Positions 1-11,100 of a DNA stretch of 64,000 bases are shown here, in pieces. This stretch comes from Colias croceus (taxonomy: Eukaryota; Arthropoda; Insecta; Lepidoptera; Pieridae). Where the stretch lies: positions 8,804,001 to 8,868,000 of the forward strand of contig NC_059539.1 in NCBI RefSeq assembly GCF_905220415.1, given 5' to 3'. Each line of letters opens with the position of its first letter. The stretch's first letter is position 1. The notes beneath the pieces were generated by a model. That model worked only from the letters and a program-made list of their open reading frames with translations. It made no database searches and was not told the DNA's origin. Both the position numbers and the translations under genes were made by a program.

Positions 1-520
1 GGTTTATGTGTGACTTAGGTAGTATTTTATCGTCTGAAGGTTATTTTTCGTTTAACATATTTAATCTATGCGTAGAGCTTATTCTTTCAGACAAAGTCTA
101 TCTGTTCGTCGGTTAGTGTAGGTAGGCAGTAGGCACCAGAAATCTTCCGGGACGGATTTCAAGAAAACCTAAATATATATTTAAAAAATGCCAATAGAGT
201 TTTCATTCGGTTTACATATTGTTGTTATTGTTTGAATCATTTTTTCACTACATATTCGAAGAAAGAAACAAATAAGAAATAACTGGTTACCTACCAAGCT
301 ATGTCATAATAATATTTTTTTATATATATATTTTATATTTATATTATTTTACTTCACTATCTATGTTAAAACAACCTACAGTGTATAAACAATACCTTAC
401 AGAGTGATTTTATGTTAATTGATTTTTATGTAATTCAATGAAAACAATAATCGATATTAATACGTTTAGCTATTTACCATAGTAAATGTCATAATAGTTG
501 CTCGGTTACCGTGGTAACCG
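1..520. other. AT-rich intergenic sequence
   Basis: No gene seen. The only structure I can point to is an 18 bp perfect palindrome at 503-520 (CGGTTACC GT GGTAACCG) directly before the tandem duplication. Confidence 0.5.
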
Positions 521-880
521 GTAATGGATACTAAATCTATGGTAACGGATCTAAACAATTACATGTCTTATTAGATTTTAAAAAACATTCCTTGATCAAA
601 ATATAATATTTTCCGATAGTAAGAAGGCCTCTAAATTGCCGAGATTTTTTTTAATAGTATTGTTATCTTGATGCATGAGAAAAACCTGTACCAAAAATGT
701 AAACGGTAATGGACACTAAATCTATAATAACGGATCTAAACAATTACATGTCTTATTAGATTTTACAAAACATTCCCTGTTCAAAATATATTTTCCGATG
801 GTAAGAAGTCCTCTAAATTGCCGAGATTTTTTTTAATAGTATTGTTGTCTTGATGCATGAGAAAAACCAGTACCAAAAAT
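521..880. repeat. Two-copy tandem duplication, period about 185 bp
   Basis: The block beginning GTAATGGA at 521 starts again at 706 and the two copies stay alignable to about 880, sharing the stretch with ACATGTCTTATTAGATTTTA and the one ending TGATGCATGAGAAAAACC. They differ by scattered substitutions and a few small indels. No coding potential is visible. Confidence 0.85.
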
Positions 881-1049
881 GGGCATTCTCCTTTTCGTGC
901 TTATGAGTCCAAATCGGATGTCTATGTGATACATTTGTTAAATATTGTAAGATATTCCCTAAGTTAAGTTAATTTTATTTAGGTTGATGATAATAAATTG
1001 ACAAGTACCAAAGTCATTTGCAGTTTTATTTACATTTTTTATAATATGA

Positions 1050-1195
1050 CTAGCGGTTCGCCCCGGCTTTTGTTTACGTTTTTTTTTTTCATAAAAACTA
1101 TCCTATCTCTCAAGTTGGATCGAACTTGAGAGATAGGATACATGGTGTGCGAATTTTATTATAATCGGTTAAGTGGTTTAGGAGTCCATTTTAAT
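1050..1195 (-). mobile_element. Truncated non-autonomous Helitron-like element
   Basis: Read on the minus strand it ends in CTAG at 1050-1053 and shares its body (the part around CACCATGTGCAGTTCGATCC) with the more complete copy at 51211-51371. It contains an inverted repeat of about 18 bp arms around 1100-1139. The 5' end is missing. Confidence 0.5.
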
Positions 1196-1289
1196 TTCTA
1201 AGTGTTGGTAAGTTAAAGTTCAAGTGGGAATAGCTTTAGCTCCTCGTCACCGATTAAAATAAATTAGTGAAACACGCATTTTAAATCTC

Positions 1290-1770
1290 TTACGGAACTT
1301 TACTTTTTATTATAACGAAGTAATATAATATTTCACCTTCTATATATTCTTTACATGTTTCTTGTAAAATGCAAAAACAATCATTTATGATAGCATTATA
1401 CCGCCAAACTTCCTTGAACTGTACCGCACTGATCCGAGTAAAGACGGACAGGTGCACAAGCAATTCATCGGTTTTTTCATGCCACACCGGACCGTAAAAA
1501 ATCGGAATGCCGGACGGTAAAATTCCTTGTAGTGCACAAGCGCCCGTAAACAGCACAATACCTAACCATTTTCTACGAAAAACGATAATCACGAATCCAA
1601 AATAATAAAATTACTTTAGTCTATATCTTCGTTGCGTATAAAAATGCGGGCCATCTATAATAATAAATATATAAAGCGTGATCGTGCGGGGTGAGGTAAG
1701 TGTTTAATTTTGGCGGGAGGCGGAGAGTGTCTGTTCTGTGTTCTGTAGCGTTTAGCTACTACATATTATG
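1290..1770 (-). pseudogene. Decayed 5' part of a THAP-domain (P-element-like) transposon
   Basis: On the minus strand an ATG at 1569 opens a frame beginning MVRYCAVYG, the usual look of a THAP zinc-finger start, but it stops after roughly 30 codons. The DNA from 1563 to 1770 is closely repeated at 49377-49790, including a GC-rich stretch (GTGCGGGGTGAGGTAAG at 1685) that looks like an upstream region. Two dispersed copies plus the THAP-like start suggest a mobile element relic; assignment to the P superfamily is inference. Confidence 0.45.
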
Positions 1771-1772
1771 TA

Positions 1773-2009
1773 CTAGGTTTCCGTCCGCGGCTCCGCCCGC
1801 GCAGTCAAAGAAAAACCCGCATAGTTCCCGTTCCCGTGTGATTTTAGGAATTGCGTCATTTTCCCGGGATAAAAAGTAGCCTATGTCCTCTCTCGGGTAT
1901 CAAAATATCTCCATACCAAATTTCATGAAAATTGGTTCAGTAGTTTAGGCGTGATTGAGTAACAGACAGACAGACAGAGTTACTTTCGCATTTATAATAT
2001 TAGTATGGA
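1773..2009 (-). mobile_element. Non-autonomous Helitron-like element, TCCATAC family
   Basis: Read on the minus strand it starts TCCATACTAATATTATAAAT, carries a GTCTGTCTGTCTGTTAC tract and ends in a GC-rich segment followed by CTAG. A second copy lies at 12043-12302. TC at the 5' end, CTAG at the 3' end, insertion between A and T and no target duplication are Helitron hallmarks. Confidence 0.6.
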
Positions 2010-3243
2010 TTCTGTGCCTAAACACTGTTCGCTGGTCGCAAAAAAAAAACACTCAACTTTATAATGTTTCTACGTTTTGTGCTAATAAAATATGTTCCAT
2101 AGGTACATTATACATGCTCTATAGTTTTATATTTTTTGACATCATTGAATGAAATATTGAAAGCTTTTTTTAGAATTTGAATAAATTCAGGGCCAAAAAG
2201 TACATTAGGTATATTAAACTTCTTTTTGTAACTAAGTATATTAAAGTTAATAAATGGTGTACACCCTTAGTGTACACCACATACCATATCTATAGTCTAT
2301 AGACTATAGTAACTGTTATAACTGTGTACAATAAGTCACATTTTTTACCAATTTAAATGGGACTAATGGCAGGCGAAAGCTTTCAAATAAAAAAATTATA
2401 AACAATTCACCTACCAAAAGTTCTAAAGTAACAAAGCCGAAGAAATAAAATGCCGGTAAATATCTATAAGTACGGCAGTTACACTGACTGACAGAAAATT
2501 TTCAACATCAATTGTTTTGGCGTGAGGTACCTACTTGTTACACGAACCTACTGTTATTTTTTGAGCTTTTAGGTACTATCTTGGCACGACACAATTCCGT
2601 AATCCGTACATTGTACGGAATTCATCTGTGTTTAGTTTTATTGTAATAGGGAATGTAAGTAGGGAATAATAGAAGAAATAATCAGAAAATGAAATAAAAA
2701 CACATCTTATGCGATAAATAGATTTATTGGTCGTTACATTATTACTTAGCTTCGTTATGATAATTCTAGTACCTATACTAGTTACTTCCTATGGGGAACT
2801 TCATCTTTTCGTTGGCAGTGTCACACGCACTAATATTATGTATCTGTATTACATAACCGTGGATGCAGTTGAGTTAAATATGAAAAACATTGAAAAGATT
2901 TACGATTCTTCAATGTCTGCTTCAATTCCCTAGTTTTTACTTTTTAGGTACATATTGTATTACACTTATTACATGAGCTAGTACAATCCAGACTATATTT
3001 AAATGCAAAGTAGTTAGTAAACATTAAATAACAGGTACTTAGTAAATAATTGGTAGGTACATATATTACTTTGACGATGAATAAAAACGTCTACTAATTG
3101 GCTATTCAAAATACACTAAAATATTACTAAATATGTTAATTTATGTCGCATTTATATTTTAGCATATTCAGGTCACTATTCACCAAAGATATTGATCACA
3201 TTTAAAACAATCCTTCTTTTTATCAAAATCATATGGAAAGATT
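2010..3243. other. Intergenic, no gene seen
   Basis: AT-rich sequence between the repeats and the 3' end of the RBCK1-like gene. It should hold that gene's 3' UTR. Open frames here are short, lack splice context and resemble nothing I recognise. Confidence 0.5.
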
Positions 3244-6200
3244 TCAATGACAGTAACCACATGAGGGATGGCATCGTTTACCATCAATACCACAACGACA
3301 GCCGCCGCTAGTATCGCCCCGACCGGCAGGTCCCCAGCGTCGCCCCTTAGTAATCCAGCATATTTCCGTTTTACAAGCGGAACATTTAACCCAATCACAT
3401 CCCCATTTCTTAGTGATAATAGCACTGCATTCTGGACATTCGAGAGCTTCGCCACGAGAAATTAATGAATTTAGAAGAGTCTGCGTGCCCTCGTCGGTAT
3501 TGCTATTCTCAGCGGCGGTGACGGTTTCGCGCAACTTTCTTTGATACTCTTCACAAGATTCACCTTCGTGGACTGCCTGAAAAAAAAGCATTCGTTACAG
3601 GCATGAAATAATGTTTTTTTTTTTATAATTTTCCTTTCCTTGTATCCTGTATTCAACTCATCAATGTTATGCCAAAATTACAGTTCATGAGACATTTAAT
3701 TGACTCATACCAGTTTATATTATATCTTCTGTTTTCTGTCTAGCGGTCTAAGGCGCGTGAAGTCAACATTATACTTATACAAAGCTCAGTTTAGCATCGC
3801 GGACTGTAATAGCTACGACATGTTAGCCATGACTAGATATTAATCTTAGTAATACCTCATGTATGATATTTTTTTTAACTAAGTTCTTCATCACGAACTC
3901 AAGGAAAAGAAAACAAGGAATCTGAAAAATATATACTTATTATTTGTCTATATAGTTATCGCAATTACCTGACACTGAACACAATTATTGTGTTTGCAAA
4001 CAGGACAGGGAAATTTTCGCACACCTGGCTCACAAAATGCCCATCCTGAACAATCTGTTGTTCGACAGTGAAACGTATTACGCGTGCCACTTTCAGCTGC
4101 TGCTAAACCTCGAGCTAACCATTTTTCATAATCATCTTCGGATAAAAGCGCTCGGATTTCACGATCTTGCAAAATACCGGGACAACCAATAGCCGGACAA
4201 GGAACTACTGGTTCTTCACAATGGCGCACCGAGTCAGATAGGCATTCTCGGCAAAATGTGTGAATACATTCACGAAGGACCGCTCCATTTCCAATAGCAC
4301 ATTCTTCCATGCAAACTCCACATTCAAAAGTTTCAGTATTAGAAACGAGTGCCTGTTGCTCTAATTTAATCAACTCTGTATAAAATTCACCCGATGTATT
4401 TTTATTCTCAAAAATATTTGGCTCTGGCTTGTCTCGTCCTTGTTCAGGTTCTTTTTTAATTTCTTCTGAAATAAAAGTGTTTAAAAATTATAATGTTGTT
4501 CATTTTTAAAACGTAACTAAAAATCGCGTTTAATCACCTGCTTCCACTAAACACAAGTAAAAAGGAGCTGTAAACTGCGGTCCGGCTAATGATATAATGG
4601 CTACAGTTTCGTCGGTGCACAGTGTTTTTCCAACGATCCAACGTTGTAGACGAACTGCCAAACCAAAAGCTTTCTCAGCTTCTTGTTTTAAATCTGATAC
4701 AGTTGAATTCCGTAAAATATTTAATTGTACTGGTCCTCGAGCAGCTACTTTATCTTCTATCCATATCTCGATCCTGTTAATAAAAAAATATGTATTATGG
4801 TTAAACGTAAATTAAAAATTTTATGCCTTTAGCCAACTTCATTTTTGTATTCACTTACAAAACTTTCTCACTATCGTTAACTGGTGTTTTATTATTAGTT
4901 AAATTCCCATTATTATGATTAGGAACACAGCTTTCTTCTTTCTTTGAACTATCACGATTTTCAGTTGATTTTATTTCATGGTTTATGGAATCTTTACTAA
5001 CAGAATCAATAAACACTTTACTATTTTCTTGAAAATTATGTTTCGCATTCCGATTCTTAAACTCCAAATTTTCTTCAGTCTCATTTGTAAATAACATATT
5101 AGATGTAGATGGACCAGCAACAATTTGAGATGAATAGGAAAGAACAGAACAGGAAAGTCGTAGTTTAGCTAGCTTCGCGGCGGCTTCAGCCGCTGCCTTT
5201 TCATCCCCTTTGGCAATTGACAGTTCCAGTTGATTGATTAAGTCCCTTTTTTCAGTATGATCAAACTTTGGAGTGATTTCTTTTTTGCATATTTTTTCTT
5301 GTTTGCTTTTTTGCTTATCTTCCATTGATTTTTTTATAATTTGCGATACTATTTCAGGATCTAACCTGCATCTACTAGTCGATGGCGGTGTACTCGCGGT
5401 CGTGATTGATTGATTAGGCTCTGTAGCCTTTAATAAATTTGGATCTGATTGTTTAATTGGATCAGATGGTTTAGGTACATTCTGTTCATTCTGAACAGAA
5501 CTTGTCGAGCTTTCTTGTGGAGTTTTGTTTTTTGGAAGATAAATTGGATTAAGTAATGACGATATTTTCAACGGAGTATGTATACTGAGATTTGTATTCA
5601 GATTTGAATTTAAAACTATGTTCTTGGTTTGTACATTTTCAATATTTGGTTGTCCCAAAAGTTTGTCCTTGTTTAAAATGGGTCTACTACCTACATTCAC
5701 ATGGAAATCTATTTCGTTCTTAGTGACCCGTTTTTCAATTTCATTTGTAACATTTATAGAGGACGAGGTTATAGGTTTTGGACCATTTTCATTTTTAGTC
5801 TTATTTTGTATGTCGTTTTTCATATAATCGTTTGTTCGCGGATGAATATTTATGCTTTCAGTTTTGTTAATTATCTCCAGCGCTGTTTCTTTGGGTATCA
5901 GGTTGTCGTTAATGCTTTGTCGTTGGGATCGAATCACATCTGCTGTCCTTAATAAAGGCTGTTCTTCAATTTTAATTTGGTTTTGACGCATTACACTATT
6001 TCCTATTGAAGAACCTATACGAAGAGTAGGGGCTTCGGAAGATTGATTACTTTCCATTATATTAAGATTTGTTATTATTTTACACTCTTTAGATTTCTTT
6101 GGTAAAGAATCTTTCATTTCTTTAAGCATTTCCCTCAATTTCTTTTTCTCTTCATTTTCATTCAAAGAAATATTGAACCCTTGACGTTGTTTCAAATCTG

Positions 6201-7203
6201 TTTGCGTACCTGCTGGCACAAGATCATTCAATTTATTGTGTTTAGGCACACAATATACGCACGATTTAATGGTTACGTTATATTTTCTTAAGCATTTAGT
6301 ACATATCCACATATTACCACCTGGTAAAAAGTTTTGTTGTATTTCAGTGTTGTTATCATCATCATTGGCGTTATTCTTTAAATTGTGTAACATCTTATTT
6401 GTTTCTATTATTTCAGCGGCTTGTTTATCAAGTTCACTTATGCTTGGAAGTAATTTTATATGAGATGTTTCTATAGCTGAATGCCTTTTCTTATTATCAA
6501 ATATTTGTTTTAAAAAGCTTTTTTCGGAGCGCACCTTTATTTCTTTACTTAGCTTTGATCTCCCTGATTCGCATTCAAAATTTTTACTTTGATTACTGTT
6601 GGTTGATGTAGAATTCATTTGCAATTGATTGTTATTAATTTCCTGATTTTCTTTGTTGTTAATATCTAAGCGAGCAGGGGGTTTTGGCGCTGGTCGTTTT
6701 CTCTTGTAATTACGAGGTAAAGTAACCGACTTAATGTTTGGCGGTAATGGAGCTCGTCGTTTGCCAGGGACATATGCCGCTCGACGTTGCAGGCATTCAC
6801 TTGCCGCTCTTCGACATCTACTTTGTTTACTGTTTAATTCAGAAGTATTTTTATGGGGTAAACTAAAAGCGTCGTATCCAACGTCTTCTCTCCAAAGTCC
6901 GTATTTTCGATGTAATGTTATATTTCGTTCTTGTTGTCGTCTTAGATTTCTTTCATGAACTCGCTTTTTGTATGAATCAGTTGGAGAATTAGGTGGTAAA
7001 ATTAGTGGTGGGGCGGATAGTCTGTAATGTATTGGGGATAAGAAATCGAAACTGGCCGCAGTTCGATCTGAACCAACACTGGATATACTTTCACTTGAAG
7101 AAGATGAAGATCTCTCTGATCGACGCAACCACGAAAAAAGTGTCCATATGCCTCCTGACAGAGGACGAGGGCGTGACGCCTCCACTTCTACGTCACCGTT
7201 CAT
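3244..7203 (-). CDS. RBCK1: HOIL-1/RBCK1-type RBR E3 ubiquitin ligase, extended N-terminus
   Basis: Coding exons in transcript order: 7203-4859, 4773-4538, 4465-3969, 3576-3244; phases agree and give 1136 residues (human HOIL-1 about 510). Visible parts: serine-rich N-terminus; an NZF/RanBP2-type finger near residue 298 (WICTKC ... CVYC) lacking the Thr-Phe usual for ubiquitin binding; a helix near 653-688 resembling the HOIL-1 LUBAC-tethering motif; a ubiquitin-like domain at about 782-860; then RING1 (CGVCMEECAIGN), IBR and RING2. RING2 keeps the catalytic cysteine context GCDW (Cys about 1086) and the HOIL-1 signature TKGRRWGP plus the C-terminal GCRC ... CHPSC tail. The family ligates ubiquitin, including ester-linked, and in mammals works with HOIP in linear-chain NF-kB signalling. 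A splice acceptor lies just 5' of the ATG, so a 5' UTR exon exists upstream. The finger lies before rather than after the ubiquitin-like domain, unlike vertebrate HOIL-1. Confidence 0.88.
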
Positions 7204-8131
7204 TACCCCTGAAAGTAATATTAATACTATATTAACCTAATATTGAATTTACTTACTTAAAATATCTTATATAATATACAGAATAAAAATAATATTACCT
7301 AGTAAAATTAAGCAAGTAGATAACTTTTATTATAATATAATAAAGTCGTCGGAATAATGTAAAAGTAAAACAAAAAAATATGGCGCTTTTTCTAAATTTT
7401 TAACTATTCTTCTGCAGTATACTTACAAATTTAAGAAAGGTGCCTAATTATCAGGGTCAAGTGCCAAAACTAGATCATCATTAATAGCCTCAATATAGAG
7501 CGTTCACTTCCCGCGAAATTTAACAGCACATTTTTAACTGACTTACATTTTATCGATTAAGTCTGTATTGATAAACACAACTTTCTTGCAGTTAATATCA
7601 TTTGTGTGGACTAGTATTAATGTACCGTGTGTTATTCTCACAGATGTAGAACAAAGCGAGGTCGACACAGTCGGTCGACGCGAGCGCCGCGACGCACTCC
7701 GCCCGTCCGGCTAAATTTAGCAGAACTTTGCGATTCCGCTTTTGCTATTTCTAATTCATTTTCAAACACCCAAGCACTCGTAAATTTGGTTAGCTCTTCA
7801 CATATAAATATTAAATACAGTCTTCAATGATGCCGTAAAATTTTTATAGATCATAAATTGTTATTACTTTCAAGAAAAAAAATGCTATTAATGTGTCAGA
7901 GACAAAGCAGTTATTTTTAGACCAATTGGAGAAGTATGTAGCTACGTACTTGTCTGTCGTCAAGTTTATAAATTACACTAAATTAGGAGCTTCCCTCTTC
8001 GTGCTAAGATCATAAGATGAAAACGTTGAGTCATGTCAGGTGCGAAATAAAACACTTTTTGAGAAAAAAAACATTTACTAGTAATTCTACATTTCATCCT
8101 TTAATAATTTTATATTAATCAGCTAGCGATA
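7204..8131. promoter_or_regulatory. Gap between ATPAF2 3' end and RBCK1-like 5' end
   Basis: Both flanking genes are on the minus strand, so this stretch should contain the promoter and at least one 5' UTR exon of the RBCK1-like gene; the acceptor immediately before the ATG at 7203 shows that exon must be upstream. I cannot place the start site or a core element. A GC-richer patch at 7640-7720 is the best promoter candidate. Confidence 0.35.
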
Positions 8132-11100
8132 TTATTCGCTAGCTGATTTTTTTGCTTTTTGTGAATGAAGTTCGGTTGAGTTCTGTATGACGAGTAAAGA
8201 TGCAGCCACTCGTGCCGTTAACTCTGCTTGATTTAGTTCATGCGCCCACGGTACTCGTCCCCACATTCGAAGCTTGAAAAAAAAGGGTTATAATAGTAAT
8301 AATAAAATAAATGGAAAAAAGGCTCCTAAAATTACTTCATCTTGACTAAAGTTGCAGCACAAACAAATCTAAAATCTATACTAATATTATAAAGCTGAAG
8401 AGTTTGTTTGTTTGAACGCGCTAATCTCGGGAACTACCGGTCCGATTTAAAAAATTCTTTCGGTGTTAGATAGCTCATTTATAGAGGAAGGCCATAGGCT
8501 ATATCTATCATCACGCTACGACCAACAGGAGTGGAGCCACGGGTGTGAAACCGCGCGGAGCAGCTAGTAACTATATAAATACCAATTTTGTAAATTGTGA
8601 AAGTCGATCCAACTATGGATAATTTTTGGAAATATTATGAGCGTATTGACCTAATTCGCATCGATGTGCGCTCTCAGTTCTGAACCTATGTTTATATTAT
8701 TTTAGCGTAGGAAAATAAATATGAGTAGGAATTTCTAAATACATCGGCATAGTTCTTTCCTTTTCCCAAGGTTGGAGTTGAATCTGTGTTATGTCAGTGT
8801 TTTACATTGTTTTAAAGTATATAATAAAGAGTCCCACATTTAGGAATAGAAAATTATAAACAAATATTTATCGAGATTCGAGACCTTGTCGCGTCGTGAC
8901 TTTTATTTCGACCAAACGCAGAAGGTATGAAGAAAGGACAAAGGACCATTAAATAATCATTTTTTTACACATGTAAACAGTTTAACATATTTTTCTTAGG
9001 GTTCTGAACATAGAAATCTAAATAACAAGACACTATAGAAGTGCTATAATGTCATAATTAGTATGAAAACCACTGTCGCCAAAATCAACACATTTAAACC
9101 AATAGCTACATACAAGTAAACTATGTATATATATATATATATATATATACGTACGTTGTACTATACGTACACACAAGTAAACTATGCCTTTTATTGGACA
9201 GCTTGATTTTAGTGAGAACTAACTTTAAAAATAAATACAGCATTTTATTGAGTACCCTAACGCACGGTTTAACGGCTTATTTTCGAATAACATCCCCAGG
9301 TACATGAGATGTTTTGTTTCTTTTTGCTCAGAAAAATACATATTCGAAAAAATTCGGCTTTTCTACAACAGAGGGCGTTAATTTTCAATAGATATAACTT
9401 TCAATCTAAACACATAGAAATAGGGTTGAATTTTGTGTTAAACGTGATAATAAGAACGGTCGACTGTGTCATTCATTGTAATTTAGATTACTATGGTGAC
9501 ATTCGTATTACTTGTAAATCTTCTTTAATTTTAAGGAAAAACGGCATTATTTCTAAAGAAAATAATTACCGATGAAATGTTATTCCTTTATTAGTATAGC
9601 AGGATGAATTTCCGCAATGGGAAATGATGAAACCCACTATGTTTACACACGCACGTCTCGAGATCAACTGAATAGCGACGAACGCACTGGTGGCTTGGAA
9701 GTCACCTGAGGCGCGTGGTCAAGATCACGCGTGCTTACGACTTCTAATGTCTTGTTATTTAGATTTTAGATTTTAATTTTTAAAAATAAAACGAGAAATA
9801 TATAAAAAAATTAACTTGAAACCCTCCCATACATTTAGTATGAGATATGAATATCCCATGTACATTTAATATGAAAGATTTTAGCTTTTTCTTTATTTTT
9901 TTGGTTTTCTGCCTTAATTACTTCGCAAATTTGAAGGGAAGTTCATTTAGAAACTGTAAATAGAGCTCCTCATTGTATTGCACAATGAGGACATCACTTC
10001 GAAAATCTGCTATGAATACAAAATGTATGGGAAATAAAATGTATGGGAGGGTTTAATGTAACATTTTTGGATATTTCTCGTTTTATTTTTTTTAATTTAT
10101 TATGGCCATTTTACTCATTAGGTTAAGTACTTTCGATATTAGTTTAAAGTTTTTTTTATATCTGCAATAGTTTCGGAATAATCGCTTGTGCACACTTAAC
10201 GATTACACCCTGTATATATATCATCACTCTAACATCAACAGGAGCTGAGCAATGCGGGTGAAACCGCGGGGCACAGCTAGGCAGCGGCGGTTATAAAATG
10301 TAATATAAAGGTATTATTTCTTTGAAATACGAACACACTATTAGGAACAATTTTTTTACGAAAAAACGAAACAAAATGCACCGGACCGAGCGCTGCGCTA
10401 TCGCGGTCGCGGGCTGACCGGGGATGTGACGTCATAGCGTGAGCGCTAAAAATTGACGTCATAGCGTGAAAAATTCTGCATGTATTGAAGTAAAATAAAA
10501 ACTAATGTACATGATCTATGCAAAGGTTCTAAGTATATGTTTTAGTTATATTTTGACCCTCTTGTGTTCTCCATTAATAAGTTAATCATAATCGATAGAA
10601 TAAAAATTTAGTTTATTTCTAATACAAAATTTTAATATGATATTTTATTTACCTGATACTCTTCTTCTAATCTGGCAAGCATTACAGCTTCTTTAGGCGT
10701 CAAAAATCTATCCACACAGGCCAACATCAGGATTGGTGATTTTAATGCTTCCACTCCAAAATTCATTGCTAAAAACAACAACATAATATTAAATCTTATA
10801 ACCAATTTAGACTCCAAACAGTAGTGATATCGGAATCTTGACTCTACCCACTAGAACATGAATCGATAAAAAGAATAATAACCATATTTTATAAAATAAA
10901 CTAGCTAATACCTACCGCCCGCGGCTTCGCCCGCTTTGTCTAAAACCTAATAAATTATATACATACTAAAACCTTCCTCTTGAATCAATCTATCTATTAA
11001 AAAAATCGCATTAAAATCCGTTGCGTAGTTTTAAAGATTTAATTATACCAAGGGACAGAGAAAGTGACTTTGTTTTATACTATGTACTATGTAGTGATGA

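Noticed and set aside
3244..7203. Calling the RBR ligase HOIP/LUBEL or Parkin-like
   Set aside because: RING2 and tail (TKGRRWGP, GCRC, CHPSC) and the LTM-UBL pair match HOIL-1; there is no PUB or UBA domain or LDD extension of HOIP.
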